29,156 nt of DNA from JAABRU01 sp050180235. GTDB lineage: Bacteria; Desulfobacterota; Desulfobacteria; Desulfobacterales; Desulfococcaceae. Location of the stretch: NCBI GenBank assembly GCA_050180235.1, contig JBFXEJ010000083.1, positions 1 through 29,156 of the forward strand, in the 5' to 3' direction. Positions 1 to 8,075 of this stretch are shown in pieces; position 1 is the first letter of the stretch, and the number at the start of each line of letters is the position of its first letter. Position numbers and translations under genes: made by a program. The notes under the pieces were generated by a model. That model did not search any database and was not told the DNA's origin. It saw only the letters and a list, made by a program, of their open reading frames with translations.

Positions 1-28
1 CGGCGGGCCGGTTTCCCAACTGTGAGCA
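1..28 (-). CDS. Possible 5' end of a gene cut by the window edge
   Basis: On the minus strand an ATG at 28-26 is preceded by a ribosome-binding site (ACAGGAG, about 11 bases upstream) and opens a frame M-L-T-V-G-K-P-A-R that runs off the window. Only nine codons are visible, so no product can be named. It could equally be chance; the only support is the ribosome-binding site and the open frame. Confidence 0.25.
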
Positions 29-123
29 TAAGCTTATTTTCTCCTGTTCTGTCAGTCGCAAATTCTCAGAAATAAATATCAGAAATCTTCTGTTAATTCA
101 AATTTTGGAGTTTTGCAGGAGGT

Positions 124-763
124 CTAATCAATCCGCCGGGGCATACCCGGTTCCGGGGGCAGAGGCTCAGTTACATGATCAGTGATCTGATAGGGCTTTT
201 CATCAAAGCATATCACAGGCTGCGCCGGACTGTACGGTTCGGCATGGAGATCAGGGATGTCCTCCATCCTGCAGAGAAACCCGCCGTTCAGTTCCCCGAT
301 GCACAACTGCGTTCTCTGCCACGGTTTGATTTTACTTTTTTAAATGCCTGCGGACAGTTTCACCGGATACAGAACCGGCTGCCTCAGGACTTACCAGTTT
401 ATCGGCAATCATCTGCATTGTCCATGAACTCTGCCCTTCGGGCGGAGCAGAACATGCAATGGCAATCATAACCGTCTGCGCTTTCCCGTCAGGTTTGGGC
501 GGCTGTCCGGGAAAAGGTTTGCCCTCAAGGGCAAAATCCGGTCCGTTTTCGGCAAAACGTTTTACCGTGCTGCACACTGCTGCCTGACAGACTTTGACAG
601 ACTCTGCTGTCTGCTCATATGTTCTGCCTTCAGCGCAGTGCAGAATAATTCCTGCCCGTGCAATATTACGGGCAGACTTTCCTTTTCCGGTGCGGATGTA
701 ACTTTCAGGATGCTCCTTCTGAACACCGGTCAGTACAACCTTATATTTTCTATGCCCTCCCAT
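124..763 (-). pseudogene. IS630-family transposase remnant (frameshifted and 3'-truncated)
   Basis: Two consecutive minus-strand frames together read as the first half to two-thirds of an IS630-type transposase. The first part (763-332) is a helix-turn-helix DNA-binding region ending H-L-K-K-stop. The second continues in a different frame from about 331: KIKPWQRTQLCIGELNG, then the CFDEKPYQI segment that carries the first catalytic acidic residue of the DDE domain. The junction is a run of six A; joining the frames needs a +1 shift, so it may be a decay mutation or a recoding site. The reading stops at 124 just after PGMPRRID, where intact members continue for over 100 residues, so the C-terminal half is missing. 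The start ATG at 763 has a good ribosome-binding site (GAGGAGG). No terminal inverted repeat was recognised with confidence. Confidence 0.8.
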
Positions 764-836
764 GATATTTTCCTCCTCTGATTTTTTTGAGGGGAATTTT
801 ATCATAGTATTATATAAAATTCAATGTGGTTATGTG

Positions 837-3035
837 CTACTTTGTCATCAGTTTCACAGACCCGTCCCAATCCTGGGGCAGGGTTTCGGGATCAAGGGCT
901 TTTATGCGTTCTGCCATCTGCATGGCTGCGGGATCATCGGGTTTCAGGGACAGTGCTTTTTCAAAGAGATGGGCAGCGGTGCTGAAATCACGGTCAAGAT
1001 ATGCGCTGAATGCTTCAGCATAGGTTCTGCAATATTCCTCCTGCTGCGGATCTGCACAGTCTTCCTGAACTCCGCAAACTTCATACACTTTCACTGCCTG
1101 GGATTTTCCTTTGACACGGAGAATATCCAGCATCCGTGTCCGGAAACGGCCCGGAGTCAGTGCCGCAAGGGTGAATTCCGAGATCATCAGGGAAGTTCCA
1201 TAGTTTTTATTGGCTCCTTCCAGACGGGAGGCCAGATTTACGGCATCCCCGATAACCGTGTAATCACAGACCCTGTCCGATCCCATATTGCCCACAATCA
1301 TTTTTCCGGTGTTGATGCCCACCCGGCAGTAAAGGGGGGGCAGTCCCTTTTGGCGCCATTCCTCCCGAAGCCGGGCCAGCCGCTCCTGCATTTTCAGACC
1401 TGCCATTACTGCCTGATCTGCCTGATCCGGTCTGTAAAAGGGAACCCCGAACTCAGCCATGATGGCATCTCCCTGAAATTTGTCAATGATCCCTCCATAT
1501 TCCATGATAATTGCGGTCATTTCCGTAAGGTATGTGTTGAGCAGGGCCACCAGTTCTGTGGGAGCCATTTTTTCGCAAATAGTTGTAAAATCAGCAATAT
1601 CTGAAAAAAGAACAGTGACCACCCGCTCCTCCCCTCCCAGTTTCAGATCTTCAGGATTGGCAAGAAGTTTGCTGACAACTGCTTCCGGAAGATACCGGGC
1701 AAAGGTGTTCCGGATAAAGGAACGCTCCCGTGTGCCGCTCATTTCCAGGGCAGTCACCAGCCCGAAAAAAATCACAAGGCTGAATAACATGGCTGTGCCA
1801 ATTGGGAAAAAACGAAAGTGTATGCACTCTGTCCATGTCAGCAGCAGCAGCCCTGCAAGAATCAAAAAACCGGAACTGTACAGGAAGCGGGAAGAACGGA
1901 ACAAAGCAGCGGTTCCCATTGCAAAACTTACAAAAAGAAAGACAGCCCATACAGCCCAGACCGGCCATCGGCTGTAAAAGGTGCCGGTCAGCAGGGCATT
2001 GAGCATATTTGCATGAAGGACAGCCAGGGGCCTGTTTCTTTCAAGGGGCGTGGCTCCCATGTCTGAAATGCCGGAGGCCACATCCGCAGCCAGCACAATG
2101 TTTCCTTCTATATACTCTCTCAGGTTGCCCCTGAGTTCCTCATCTTCATAGAACTGCAAAAAACGGTGGGCTTCCATTTCCCTGAAATCCAGTCCCATTT
2201 TTCCGGCAAAGGGCACAAAGACCCGTCCCTGTGCATCTATGGGGATTATGAGGTCGGATTTCATTACCGGGGATGAATTGGCCGGAATGGTGATATTCTC
2301 GCCCCATGAAATCCTCAGATCATCAGGATCAACTCCTGCCCAATCCAGAAAAATGGCCAGACTGAGGGTGGGAAGGTATTTGTCGTCAACCTTCACCAGC
2401 AGGGGAAGATGCCGATACACACTGTCCGCGTCCGCCCGGACGCTGATGTCTCCGGAACCTTTTGCCGTTTCCATAAAAAAAGGGTGCTGCAGGAGAGCAT
2501 GGACAGCGTGATAGGGACGGCCTTTGCCGGTTTCCTTTGGCCGGATCAAAGATTCAGACCGGAATTTTTCATACGCAGTCCCTTTTTCCCATTTGAAGGG
2601 AGCAGGAGTTTCAGAAAGGGCGCATCCAACCGGCAGCCAGGCACAGCCCAGGTGCAGAAAGGAATGACGAAGGGCATTGTCTGCCTCCGGATTTCCGGGG
2701 CGGGCAAAGATCAGGTCATAGGCCGCGGCCAGGGGATTGAGCTCTGCCAGTGCATTGCCGATCTCAGCCAGATCCCAGCGATCCAGAATATTTTTTCCAA
2801 AATAATCATAACTTTCATCTGTAAAGCTCAGATAAATGATTTGCGGTGTAAAAGCGGGTTTAGGCCCATAGCCCCGTGACACAGCCCCGCGGTAAAAACC
2901 GTCGAGCATCATCAAATCCCATCGGTTCCAGAGAATGTCAAAACACACGGAAAACAGGGCCGCGCCTGCCAGAAAGCAGAAAAGCAGACGCAAAATCAGC
3001 CTTTGCTGCTTTTCAGTTTTGAAGTTTAAATTCAT
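837..3035 (-). CDS. CHASE2-domain class III adenylate cyclase with C-terminal TPR
   Basis: Membrane-bound sensor that should convert ATP to cyclic AMP. From the ATG at 3035 (732 aa): one N-terminal transmembrane helix (about 14-34), an extracytoplasmic CHASE2 domain (about 40-350), three transmembrane helices (about 357-432), and a class III cyclase catalytic domain (about 465-655). Both metal aspartates are present (FSDIADF, D479; QGDAIMAEFG, D523). The substrate-selecting pair is Lys519 (DKFQGD) and Asp591 (CDYTVIGD), the adenine-type combination, and the transition-state Asn600 and Arg604 lie in AVNLASRLEG. A TPR-like repeat closes the protein. Last gene of a three-gene operon; it overlaps the DUF4384 gene by 23 bases. 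A TTG start at 3050 is the alternative; ATG 3035 has AGGA just upstream. The ligand sensed is unknown. Confidence 0.93.
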   Translation of the reverse strand: MNLNFKTEKQQRLILRLLFCFLAGAALFSVCFDILWNRWDLMMLDGFYRGAVSRGYGPKPAFTPQIIYLSFTDESYDYFGKNILDRWDLAEIGNALAELNPLAAAYDLIFARPGNPEADNALRHSFLHLGCAWLPVGCALSETPAPFKWEKGTAYEKFRSESLIRPKETGKGRPYHAVHALLQHPFFMETAKGSGDISVRADADSVYRHLPLLVKVDDKYLPTLSLAIFLDWAGVDPDDLRISWGENITIPANSSPVMKSDLIIPIDAQGRVFVPFAGKMGLDFREMEAHRFLQFYEDEELRGNLREYIEGNIVLAADVASGISDMGATPLERNRPLAVLHANMLNALLTGTFYSRWPVWAVWAVFLFVSFAMGTAALFRSSRFLYSSGFLILAGLLLLTWTECIHFRFFPIGTAMLFSLVIFFGLVTALEMSGTRERSFIRNTFARYLPEAVVSKLLANPEDLKLGGEERVVTVLFSDIADFTTICEKMAPTELVALLNTYLTEMTAIIMEYGGIIDKFQGDAIMAEFGVPFYRPDQADQAVMAGLKMQERLARLREEWRQKGLPPLYCRVGINTGKMIVGNMGSDRVCDYTVIGDAVNLASRLEGANKNYGTSLMISEFTLAALTPGRFRTRMLDILRVKGKSQAVKVYEVCGVQEDCADPQQEEYCRTYAEAFSAYLDRDFSTAAHLFEKALSLKPDDPAAMQMAERIKALDPETLPQDWDGSVKLMTK

Positions 3036-3642
3036 ATTTCCTGACCACAAAGCCCTTCCCGGAAAAGATGGGAAGATTTTTCACAAAAACCTCTGTGTTT
3101 TTCAGTTCATCAGCCCCCCGGACATTTCCGGCAAGTTCAACATCAGCCGCAGTCCTCTGACGGCTCAGTTCAATCCCGCTTTTTTTTGTGAGTTCCTCCT
3201 GAATGAGCAGCCATCTGTCCCCCGGCATATCCGCGTCCGCGAGGCCGGAAATCTGCGGCAGTTCCTGAGGACTGCACACAATGGTGAAATTTTCCATCGC
3301 GCTGTTTCCATCCACTTTGTAATATGCCTGCTCCGAGGGCAGAACCATCAGGGATTCCGGAAGATGCTGCCGGGTTTTGTTAAGCAGTTTCGCAGTCCTG
3401 TCATCGGAATACACGACATACACATAGGCACTTTCCAGAGGATGCACATAAATGCGGATGCGATCACCGGCTTTTACCAGTTCCCGTGATCCGGCAGGAT
3501 TCTGTGCCCGGTCAGAAAAGATTTGAATGCCGATCTTTGCCCGTACCTTCTGCTGTTCCTGGGCAAAGGCCGGGCAAAGGCAGATGAGGAGCATCATAAC
3601 CGAAACTGCGATGGACAAAAGGGAAAAACTCTGTTTTTTCAT
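3013..3642 (-). CDS. Exported DUF4384 protein
   Basis: A 209-aa protein with a cleavable signal peptide (about residues 1-28, cleavage near AFA-QE). The mature part matches the DUF4384 pattern: a run like ELVKAGDRIRIYVHPLESAY followed by VYVVYSDDRTAKLLNK and a later segment giving a numeric or string read-out. DUF4384 domains are often found beside or fused to bacterial Ser/Thr kinases and exported signalling proteins; their biochemical role is not established. A strong ribosome-binding site (AAGGAGG) precedes the ATG. It begins 10 bases after the IalB-like gene and overlaps the cyclase gene, so all three are probably co-transcribed, and it may sit in the same periplasmic sensing pathway as the CHASE2 domain. 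That functional link is an inference. Confidence 0.8.
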   Translation of the reverse strand: MKKQSFSLLSIAVSVMMLLICLCPAFAQEQQKVRAKIGIQIFSDRAQNPAGSRELVKAGDRIRIYVHPLESAYVYVVYSDDRTAKLLNKTRQHLPESLMVLPSEQAYYKVDGNSAMENFTIVCSPQELPQISGLADADMPGDRWLLIQEELTKKSGIELSRQRTAADVELAGNVRGADELKNTEVFVKNLPIFSGKGFVVRKYEFKLQN

Positions 3643-3652
3643 GTTTGCCTCC

Positions 3653-4255
3653 TTATTTCTGTTTTGCGGATTTTTTAACCGGTTTTTTATCCAGAGCGGA
3701 CAAACCGGCCTTTAGCCCTGACAAAGATACAGGGACGCCCACCCTTTGTCCGTTTATCAACTGAAAAGTGACCCGTGCCGCTTTCCCGGTTTCAAGTTTT
3801 TTCCGAAGGTCAGGCTGCAAGGGCCAAAGGGCCATGCACCCGGTTGCAGCGCAGTGATGAAGGGAAACTGTCATTGGTTTATCTTCATCTGTCTGCAGTT
3901 GCAGTCCGCTGTCAAGAAGGATGCCCAGGGGAACTTTCAGCACAGCCCAGAGCAGATCTGCCTTTTCTCTGCCTTTGTCTGTTTCCATTTTCCGAAAGGC
4001 CATGTGCACCAGAGGGGTTTTCTCATTGCCTTCGATAAAAATCCGCTGTTCGAGAACCCATGCGGAATTTTCCGAAGAAAAGTGCAAAGCCCAGTCCTGA
4101 TACACTTCTTCCTTATCCCTGCTTTCCCCTGCTTTCGGACTTTCCGCCGCTTTTCCGCTTTCCGCTGCAACAGGGGCAGAACTGCATCCGGTCTGGAAAA
4201 CAGCGATAATAATCATTGTCCACCCGAACAGACACGCGATTTTCTTTTTTTTCAT
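3653..4255 (-). CDS. IalB-family periplasmic lipoprotein
   Basis: A 200-aa predicted lipoprotein: KKKK, a hydrophobic stretch, then a lipobox ending at Cys24 (FQTGC). A low-complexity Ala/Ser/Glu linker follows, then a domain resembling invasion-associated locus B: a VPLGILLDSGLQL strand, two nearby cysteines in HHCAATGC that probably form a disulfide, a G-K-A-A-R-V-T-F strand and a closing VPVSLSGLKAGLSAL. IalB-type proteins are small periplasmic or outer-membrane-associated proteins of uncertain biochemical role; the name does not imply virulence here. The C-terminus is rich in Lys. First gene of the operon; the ribosome-binding site is AAAGGAGA, and a 108-base MITE-like palindrome begins about a dozen bases upstream of it. 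Confidence 0.75.
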   Translation of the reverse strand: MKKKKIACLFGWTMIIIAVFQTGCSSAPVAAESGKAAESPKAGESRDKEEVYQDWALHFSSENSAWVLEQRIFIEGNEKTPLVHMAFRKMETDKGREKADLLWAVLKVPLGILLDSGLQLQTDEDKPMTVSLHHCAATGCMALWPLQPDLRKKLETGKAARVTFQLINGQRVGVPVSLSGLKAGLSALDKKPVKKSAKQK

Positions 4256-4275
4256 TTCCGTCTCCTTTGGCAGGA

Positions 4276-4383
4276 TATAGTTCTTTTACCAACTTTTGTC
4301 CTCTGCAAAACCCGGTGGAGGAGTGCAAAAATTAAGCGGAGCGGTTTTTTGCACAGAGGACAAAAGTTGAGGAAAACACTATA
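4276..4383. mobile_element. MITE-like palindrome with TA ends, upstream of the IalB-like gene
   Basis: The left arm 4276-4310 and right arm 4349-4383 are imperfect inverted repeats of about 35 bases. They begin TATAG and end CTATA, contain ACTTTTGTCCTCTG in both arms, and have TA at the outer edges, as expected for a Tc1/IS630-type (TA-targeting) non-autonomous element. A second palindrome (4323-4354, GTGCAAAAA stem) is nested at its centre. It carries no gene. Confidence 0.7.
4323..4354 (-). repeat. Copy of the GTGCAAAAA hairpin repeat
   Basis: A 32-base hairpin with GTGCAAAAA pairing with TTTTTTGCAC around a loop TTAAGCGGAGCGG. It is the reverse complement of two copies at 19523-19554 and 19672-19703. 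All three are flanked by CTCC/GGAG. Confidence 0.8.
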
Positions 4384-4661
4384 ATCATTAATACGAATCG
4401 ATCACGTAATCCGGGAACAGTTTTCCCAATTTTCTCTCAAAGCTGAACAGTCATTCAGCATGATGTTTTTTTGCCTGTCCCGCAATGATAATATCGGCGA
4501 AATCACACTTCTCTTTATATTGTCTGACAGCTTTTTTTTACGGCAGCAGCATCAGACAGGGCAAAAGCTGGAAGCTTATGCTACTTTGGGGGATATTCAT
4601 TTTTGTAAACTGCCTTAAACACGGACTGTCTGCCCTTTTGATCCAATACCAAAAATTTCCG
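4384..4661. other. Intergenic stretch between the IalB-like operon and the dehydratase gene
   Basis: No convincing gene. This is the promoter side of the IalB/DUF4384/cyclase operon and the 3' side of the dehydratase operon, both on the minus strand. It contains one copy of the AGCTTCCAGCT repeat (4557-4616). Together with the MITE it makes a 406-base gap between genes. Confidence 0.6.
4557..4616 (-). repeat. Copy of the AGCTTCCAGCT dispersed repeat
   Basis: On the minus strand this roughly 60-base segment aligns with 13129-13190 and 20982-21044. All share GAATAT, then an A/C-rich ACCAGCAAAG-like stretch, then AAGCTTCCAGCTTTTGCC. Identity is imperfect but covers the whole length. Confidence 0.65.
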
Positions 4662-5540
4662 TCAGACCTGAACCCATTCCGGTGCTTTCATTCTGCCCCG
4701 GCTTATATCCCGCATATGCAAATCCTGCATGATTTCGCAGATATTTCCCATCTGATCATACAGATAAATATCAAAAAACAGCAGTTGTTCATCATATTTC
4801 ACTGGTATACACCTTGCTTTGTACAATTCATGCAAGCTGGTTGGGCGGATGATATGCCGTGCCTTAAGTCCCACAGGAAAGGCCACGATCCCCGCATACC
4901 GCTGCCCCCATGCACAGGCTGCATGAAAGGCCGCATCCGCAGGAAAGGGTGAACCCAAAGGGCTGTATGAAAAATCAGCCATACAATCAAAAAGATGTTT
5001 CGGACATCCCTGAACATCAGCCACCGCGTCTTTTTCCGTGAGAATCAGGCTGCCTGTGATATTTTGATAGGCCGGGCCAAAGGGAACCAGTTCAGCATAA
5101 ATCCGTTCACATGGAATTTCAAAACGATCTTCACCTCTGACTGTTTCAGGCATTTCAGATTTGATGTTCTGCGGCAATTCATCTGCTGAAAAATGCAATG
5201 CAACATGCTCTTTTACACGGGTAATGCCGGTTTTTTCCGAATAACTCCTTGTAATGAGTTTGGAAACAATCTCTCCGTCTTTGCGGATTTCCATATCATG
5301 AATGGCAGAGATTTTTTTCTGATCGGGCGGAATCAGAAGAAACCTGTCAAAATCTGCTTTGAAAATATGCCGCAAATGGATTTTTGGCATAAGGGAGTGC
5401 AAGGATTCCGCCAGAATCCGCATGGCTTCAACCGCAGGAAACACGGCCTTTCCCATAAACCGGTGATCCTGAAGATATAAAGGAAGCGGTATGTCAAGGG
5501 GCAGTTGCATGTGCTGCGTTATTGGGGAAAGTTTTTCCAT
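4662..5540 (-). CDS. Polyketide-synthase-type dehydratase (hotdog) protein
   Basis: A 292-aa stand-alone relative of the double-hotdog dehydratase (PS-DH) domains of polyketide and polyunsaturated-fatty-acid synthases, which remove water from 3-hydroxyacyl thioesters. The N-terminal catalytic His motif HxxxGxxxxP is visible in DHRFMGKAVFP (residues about 26-36), and a second-hotdog acidic motif is probably FDCMADFSYSPLG (about 187-199). It overlaps the thioesterase gene by 22 bases and is the last gene of the ANTAR-KS-thioesterase-dehydratase operon. No strong ribosome-binding site precedes the ATG at 5540, which fits translational coupling; ATG 5510 is the alternative. The substrate is unknown; a role in a special fatty or polyketide-like acyl chain is inferred from the neighbours. 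Confidence 0.78.
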   Translation of the reverse strand: MEKLSPITQHMQLPLDIPLPLYLQDHRFMGKAVFPAVEAMRILAESLHSLMPKIHLRHIFKADFDRFLLIPPDQKKISAIHDMEIRKDGEIVSKLITRSYSEKTGITRVKEHVALHFSADELPQNIKSEMPETVRGEDRFEIPCERIYAELVPFGPAYQNITGSLILTEKDAVADVQGCPKHLFDCMADFSYSPLGSPFPADAAFHAACAWGQRYAGIVAFPVGLKARHIIRPTSLHELYKARCIPVKYDEQLLFFDIYLYDQMGNICEIMQDLHMRDISRGRMKAPEWVQV

Positions 5541-5998
5541 AAAAGAAGAGTCTTTTCATCCACGCCCACAGGGATTCCTGATGAATTGGTAGCGCAGTGC
5601 CGGGTAAATCCCCTGCATACAATATCCCCGTTCTGCTCATTGGTAATGACATAATCAAAGCGGAGTTTCACCCGTTCCAGTTCCGAAGGCCGGGTATGAA
5701 TGAACATGCCGTCATCATAGCGTAACGGACTGTAATAACTGAGTTCAACCTGTATAATGGGATAGATGTACCCGCTTTCCTCAATTTCCCGGTAGGGATA
5801 GGCCGCATCCCGCATAAGGCTGGCGCGTCCCAGTTCAAAATAGCGCAGATAATTGGCATGATACACCACCTGGGATCGGTCCGTATCCGCATACAGCACC
5901 CGGCTGACGCATCTGTGCCAAATCTGTCCTTCGGTTCTGTCCCGCACATAGGATGGACGGTCTTTGAGGATTTCCGGAACAAAGGGTTTGGGTTTCAT
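5519..5998 (-). CDS. Acyl-CoA/ACP thioesterase, 4HBT (YbgC/FadM-like) hotdog family
   Basis: A 159-aa single-hotdog thioesterase that should hydrolyse acyl-CoA or acyl-ACP. The family signature is present: DTDRSQVVYHANYLRYFELGR, with the catalytic Asp region followed by V-V-Y-H-A-N-Y and the hotdog helix. Later strands (ELSYYSPLRYDD, RFDYVI) match the fold. The ATG at 5998 was chosen because CAGGAA lies five bases upstream; an ATG at 6025 would add nine residues and would overlap the KS stop. It lies 17 bases after the ketosynthase gene and overlaps the dehydratase gene, so it probably releases or edits the product of that ketosynthase. Chain-length preference cannot be read from sequence. 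Confidence 0.85.
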   Translation of the reverse strand: MKPKPFVPEILKDRPSYVRDRTEGQIWHRCVSRVLYADTDRSQVVYHANYLRYFELGRASLMRDAAYPYREIEESGYIYPIIQVELSYYSPLRYDDGMFIHTRPSELERVKLRFDYVITNEQNGDIVCRGFTRHCATNSSGIPVGVDEKTLLLWKNFPQ

Positions 5999-6015
5999 AA
6001 TATTCCTGCGGAGAT

Positions 6016-7284
6016 TCAGTTGCATCCCCTGAAAACAATACAGCAGTTGGTTCCCCCAAATCCAAAGGCATTGGAAAGGAAAAATTCATAATTCTGCCGT
6101 CTGGCCCGGTTGGAAACCACATCAATATCAGACAGAGCCGGATCATGGATATGATTGATTGTTGGCAGAATCCAGCCTTTTTGCATTCCCTCAATTCCCA
6201 GAGCAGCTTCAATAGCGGCCGCTGCCCCAAGCGTATGTCCTATCTGGGATTTGTTCGAAGATACAGGAATATGCTCCATATGATGGCCGAACACGGTTCG
6301 CAGACATTCGATTTCCGTGAGATCTCCGCGCGGTGTGGAAGTGCCGTGTGCATTGACATACTGAATATCTCCGGGCTGAATCTGCGCATCCTCAAGCGTC
6401 TCACGGATAGCCCGGATAATGGTTTCAGGATTGGGCTGGGTGAAATGATGCGCGTCCGAAGTCCATCCAATGCCCAGAACCTCTGCTTTGGGTTTGAGTC
6501 CGTAAACAGAGAGCATTTCCTCTGCCGCGAGCACAAGTACGCCCCCGCCTTCGGAAAGAACCATGCCTTTCCGGTCAATGCTGAAAGGCCGGGAAGCCTG
6601 ACCGGGATCTTCAAAAGCCCTGTCCCCCTCCACAATTTTGACAGTTGCATTCATATTGGCAAAACCGTGAATGATTTCCGGCATCAGGCATGTATCCGCT
6701 CCCCCGGCCAGAATGAAATCACAGTCTCCGTCACGGATCATCCTTGCTGCAATGCCAATGGCATAATTGCCTGAAGCGCAGGCTCCCTGGGGGGAAAAAA
6801 TCGGCCCTGTGAAACCCAGCAGCATTCCGGCCTTGCCTGATGGCAGATTCGCGCACAGATTGGGAAGCAGATAGGGACTGACCTTGAACGGCCCTTTGTT
6901 AAGATAATTGTCCATTGCAATGCGGAAGGCATCTGTGCCGTTTAACGCGGAACCTATCATACATCCGGTGCGGGGGCCGGTCTCCCCTGTGATTTCCAGC
7001 CCGGAATGCTCCAAAGCAGCCTTGCACAGCGCCATTGTCAGGAGCACAAAACCTGCATTCCAGTTGTACACGTCCCTGCGATCCGCAAAATCAAAAGACA
7101 GCGGATCCCAGTCCGGTATCTCTCCCACCACATTGCTGAGGGAATTGACCTGACAACGGGTAACTTTACGGAAACCGGCTTCTCCTCTGACTGCCCGTTC
7201 CCATGTTTTTTCAAAGGTGATGCCCAGCGGCGTGGCAACTGCATAACCAATCACAAATACCCGTCTGTTTTTCGGTGCTTTCAT
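6016..7284 (-). CDS. Beta-ketoacyl synthase (KAS II/FabF-like), specialised
   Basis: A 422-aa ketosynthase that extends an acyl chain by decarboxylative condensation with malonyl-ACP. The complete Cys-His-His triad is present: Cys169 in PQGACASG, His313 in NAHGTSTP, His350 in NKSQIGHTLG, plus conserved Lys345 and the C-terminal NAFGFGGTN loop. The residues before the nucleophile (Q-G-A-C) differ from the T-A-C of the housekeeping FabF at 21359-22600 in this window, and overall similarity between the two is only moderate, so it is not a recent duplicate. Its ATG overlaps the stop of the GAF-ANTAR gene (ATGA), implying translational coupling. The operon has no ACP, ketoreductase or acyltransferase, so it must borrow those, or the pathway is incomplete here. 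Confidence 0.92.
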   Translation of the reverse strand: MKAPKNRRVFVIGYAVATPLGITFEKTWERAVRGEAGFRKVTRCQVNSLSNVVGEIPDWDPLSFDFADRRDVYNWNAGFVLLTMALCKAALEHSGLEITGETGPRTGCMIGSALNGTDAFRIAMDNYLNKGPFKVSPYLLPNLCANLPSGKAGMLLGFTGPIFSPQGACASGNYAIGIAARMIRDGDCDFILAGGADTCLMPEIIHGFANMNATVKIVEGDRAFEDPGQASRPFSIDRKGMVLSEGGGVLVLAAEEMLSVYGLKPKAEVLGIGWTSDAHHFTQPNPETIIRAIRETLEDAQIQPGDIQYVNAHGTSTPRGDLTEIECLRTVFGHHMEHIPVSSNKSQIGHTLGAAAAIEAALGIEGMQKGWILPTINHIHDPALSDIDVVSNRARRQNYEFFLSNAFGFGGTNCCIVFRGCN

Positions 7285-8000
7285 TTATTGTAAAGTTCCT
7301 CGGAAAGGACAATAGCCTCGGCCACCTCCCGCATGGATTTCCGGGAATCCATACTCTGCCTCTGCAGCCAGCGGTATGCCTCTTCACCCTTTATGCCGCG
7401 GCGGTTCATAATGATTTCCTTTGCCCGTTCCACACGTTTCCGGGTTTCCAATTCCTCCCGGATTACCTCGGTTTTGACCATCAGTTCAGTATTCAGTATG
7501 GCAACTGCGGCCTGATTTGCCACCGCAGTGATCAGATTCACCTCGGTTTCGGAAAAATCATGGATTTCAGAGGTGAAGCAGTTGAGCACACCGATGACTT
7601 TCTGGTTCTTTAATTTCAGGGGAACCCCGATCATGGATACCAGACCAAGTTTTCCCGCCATTTCCTTTTCTTTGAATTTCTCATTTTTCAGCACATTAAG
7701 GATGATAAGCGGTTTTTTGGTGCTGATCACCTGGCCCACCACACCTTCATCCATATGAAGAACCCTGTCCTGAACATATTCCGGCTCAATGGCCTGTGTG
7801 GCCTTCAGACGGATAAGCGGCGGCTTTTCGCTCTCATCCACCATCCACAGGGAACAGATGGTTGTATTGGTGACTTTGGCAGTGACCATGACTATGAGTT
7901 TCAGCAAATCCTCCAGAAAGATGTCGGAAGTGATGGCCCGGCTGATATTCATCAGAGCTTTGATATATTCATCATATGTTTTCTGACTGATTTTTTCCAT
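7281..8000 (-). CDS. GAF-ANTAR transcription antitermination regulator
   Basis: A 239-aa regulator with an N-terminal GAF sensor domain (about 15-170, including the DEGVVGQVISTKKPLII segment) joined by a helix to a C-terminal ANTAR domain (about 178-232; RVERAKEIIMNRRGIKGEEA then SMREVAEAIVLSEEL). ANTAR domains bind paired hexaloop RNA hairpins and prevent transcription termination. GAF-ANTAR proteins usually sense a small molecule or redox signal, or work with a kinase. Its stop overlaps the ketosynthase start by four bases, so regulator and acyl genes form one unit; whether it acts on its own leader or elsewhere is unknown. I did not identify a clear pair of ANTAR hairpins in the 8001-8250 leader. 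The ribosome-binding site (AGGTT) is weak. Confidence 0.87.
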   Translation of the reverse strand: MEKISQKTYDEYIKALMNISRAITSDIFLEDLLKLIVMVTAKVTNTTICSLWMVDESEKPPLIRLKATQAIEPEYVQDRVLHMDEGVVGQVISTKKPLIILNVLKNEKFKEKEMAGKLGLVSMIGVPLKLKNQKVIGVLNCFTSEIHDFSETEVNLITAVANQAAVAILNTELMVKTEVIREELETRKRVERAKEIIMNRRGIKGEEAYRWLQRQSMDSRKSMREVAEAIVLSEELYNK

Positions 8001-8054
8001 AAAAGAACCTATATATTAAAAACAAATTCTTTTCAACACCGTACCTGCACAATT

Positions 8055-8075
8055 TCAAAAAAAGGCTTTTTTCAT
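8055..8075 (-). other. Possible very short leader peptide frame (MKKAFF)
   Basis: On the minus strand a strong ribosome-binding site (GGAGGA, about six bases upstream) precedes ATG AAA AAA GCC TTT TTT TGA. The frame ends 55 bases before the GAF-ANTAR start. The ribosome-binding site is supplied by a dispersed repeat (reverse complement of CCTCCATTGATTTG). This may be accidental. Confidence 0.2.

Noticed and set aside
762..1604. 280-residue open frame on the plus strand over the cyclase gene
   Set aside because: It is antisense to the clear cyclase catalytic domain, and its translation is rich in Cys, His and Phe without any motif.
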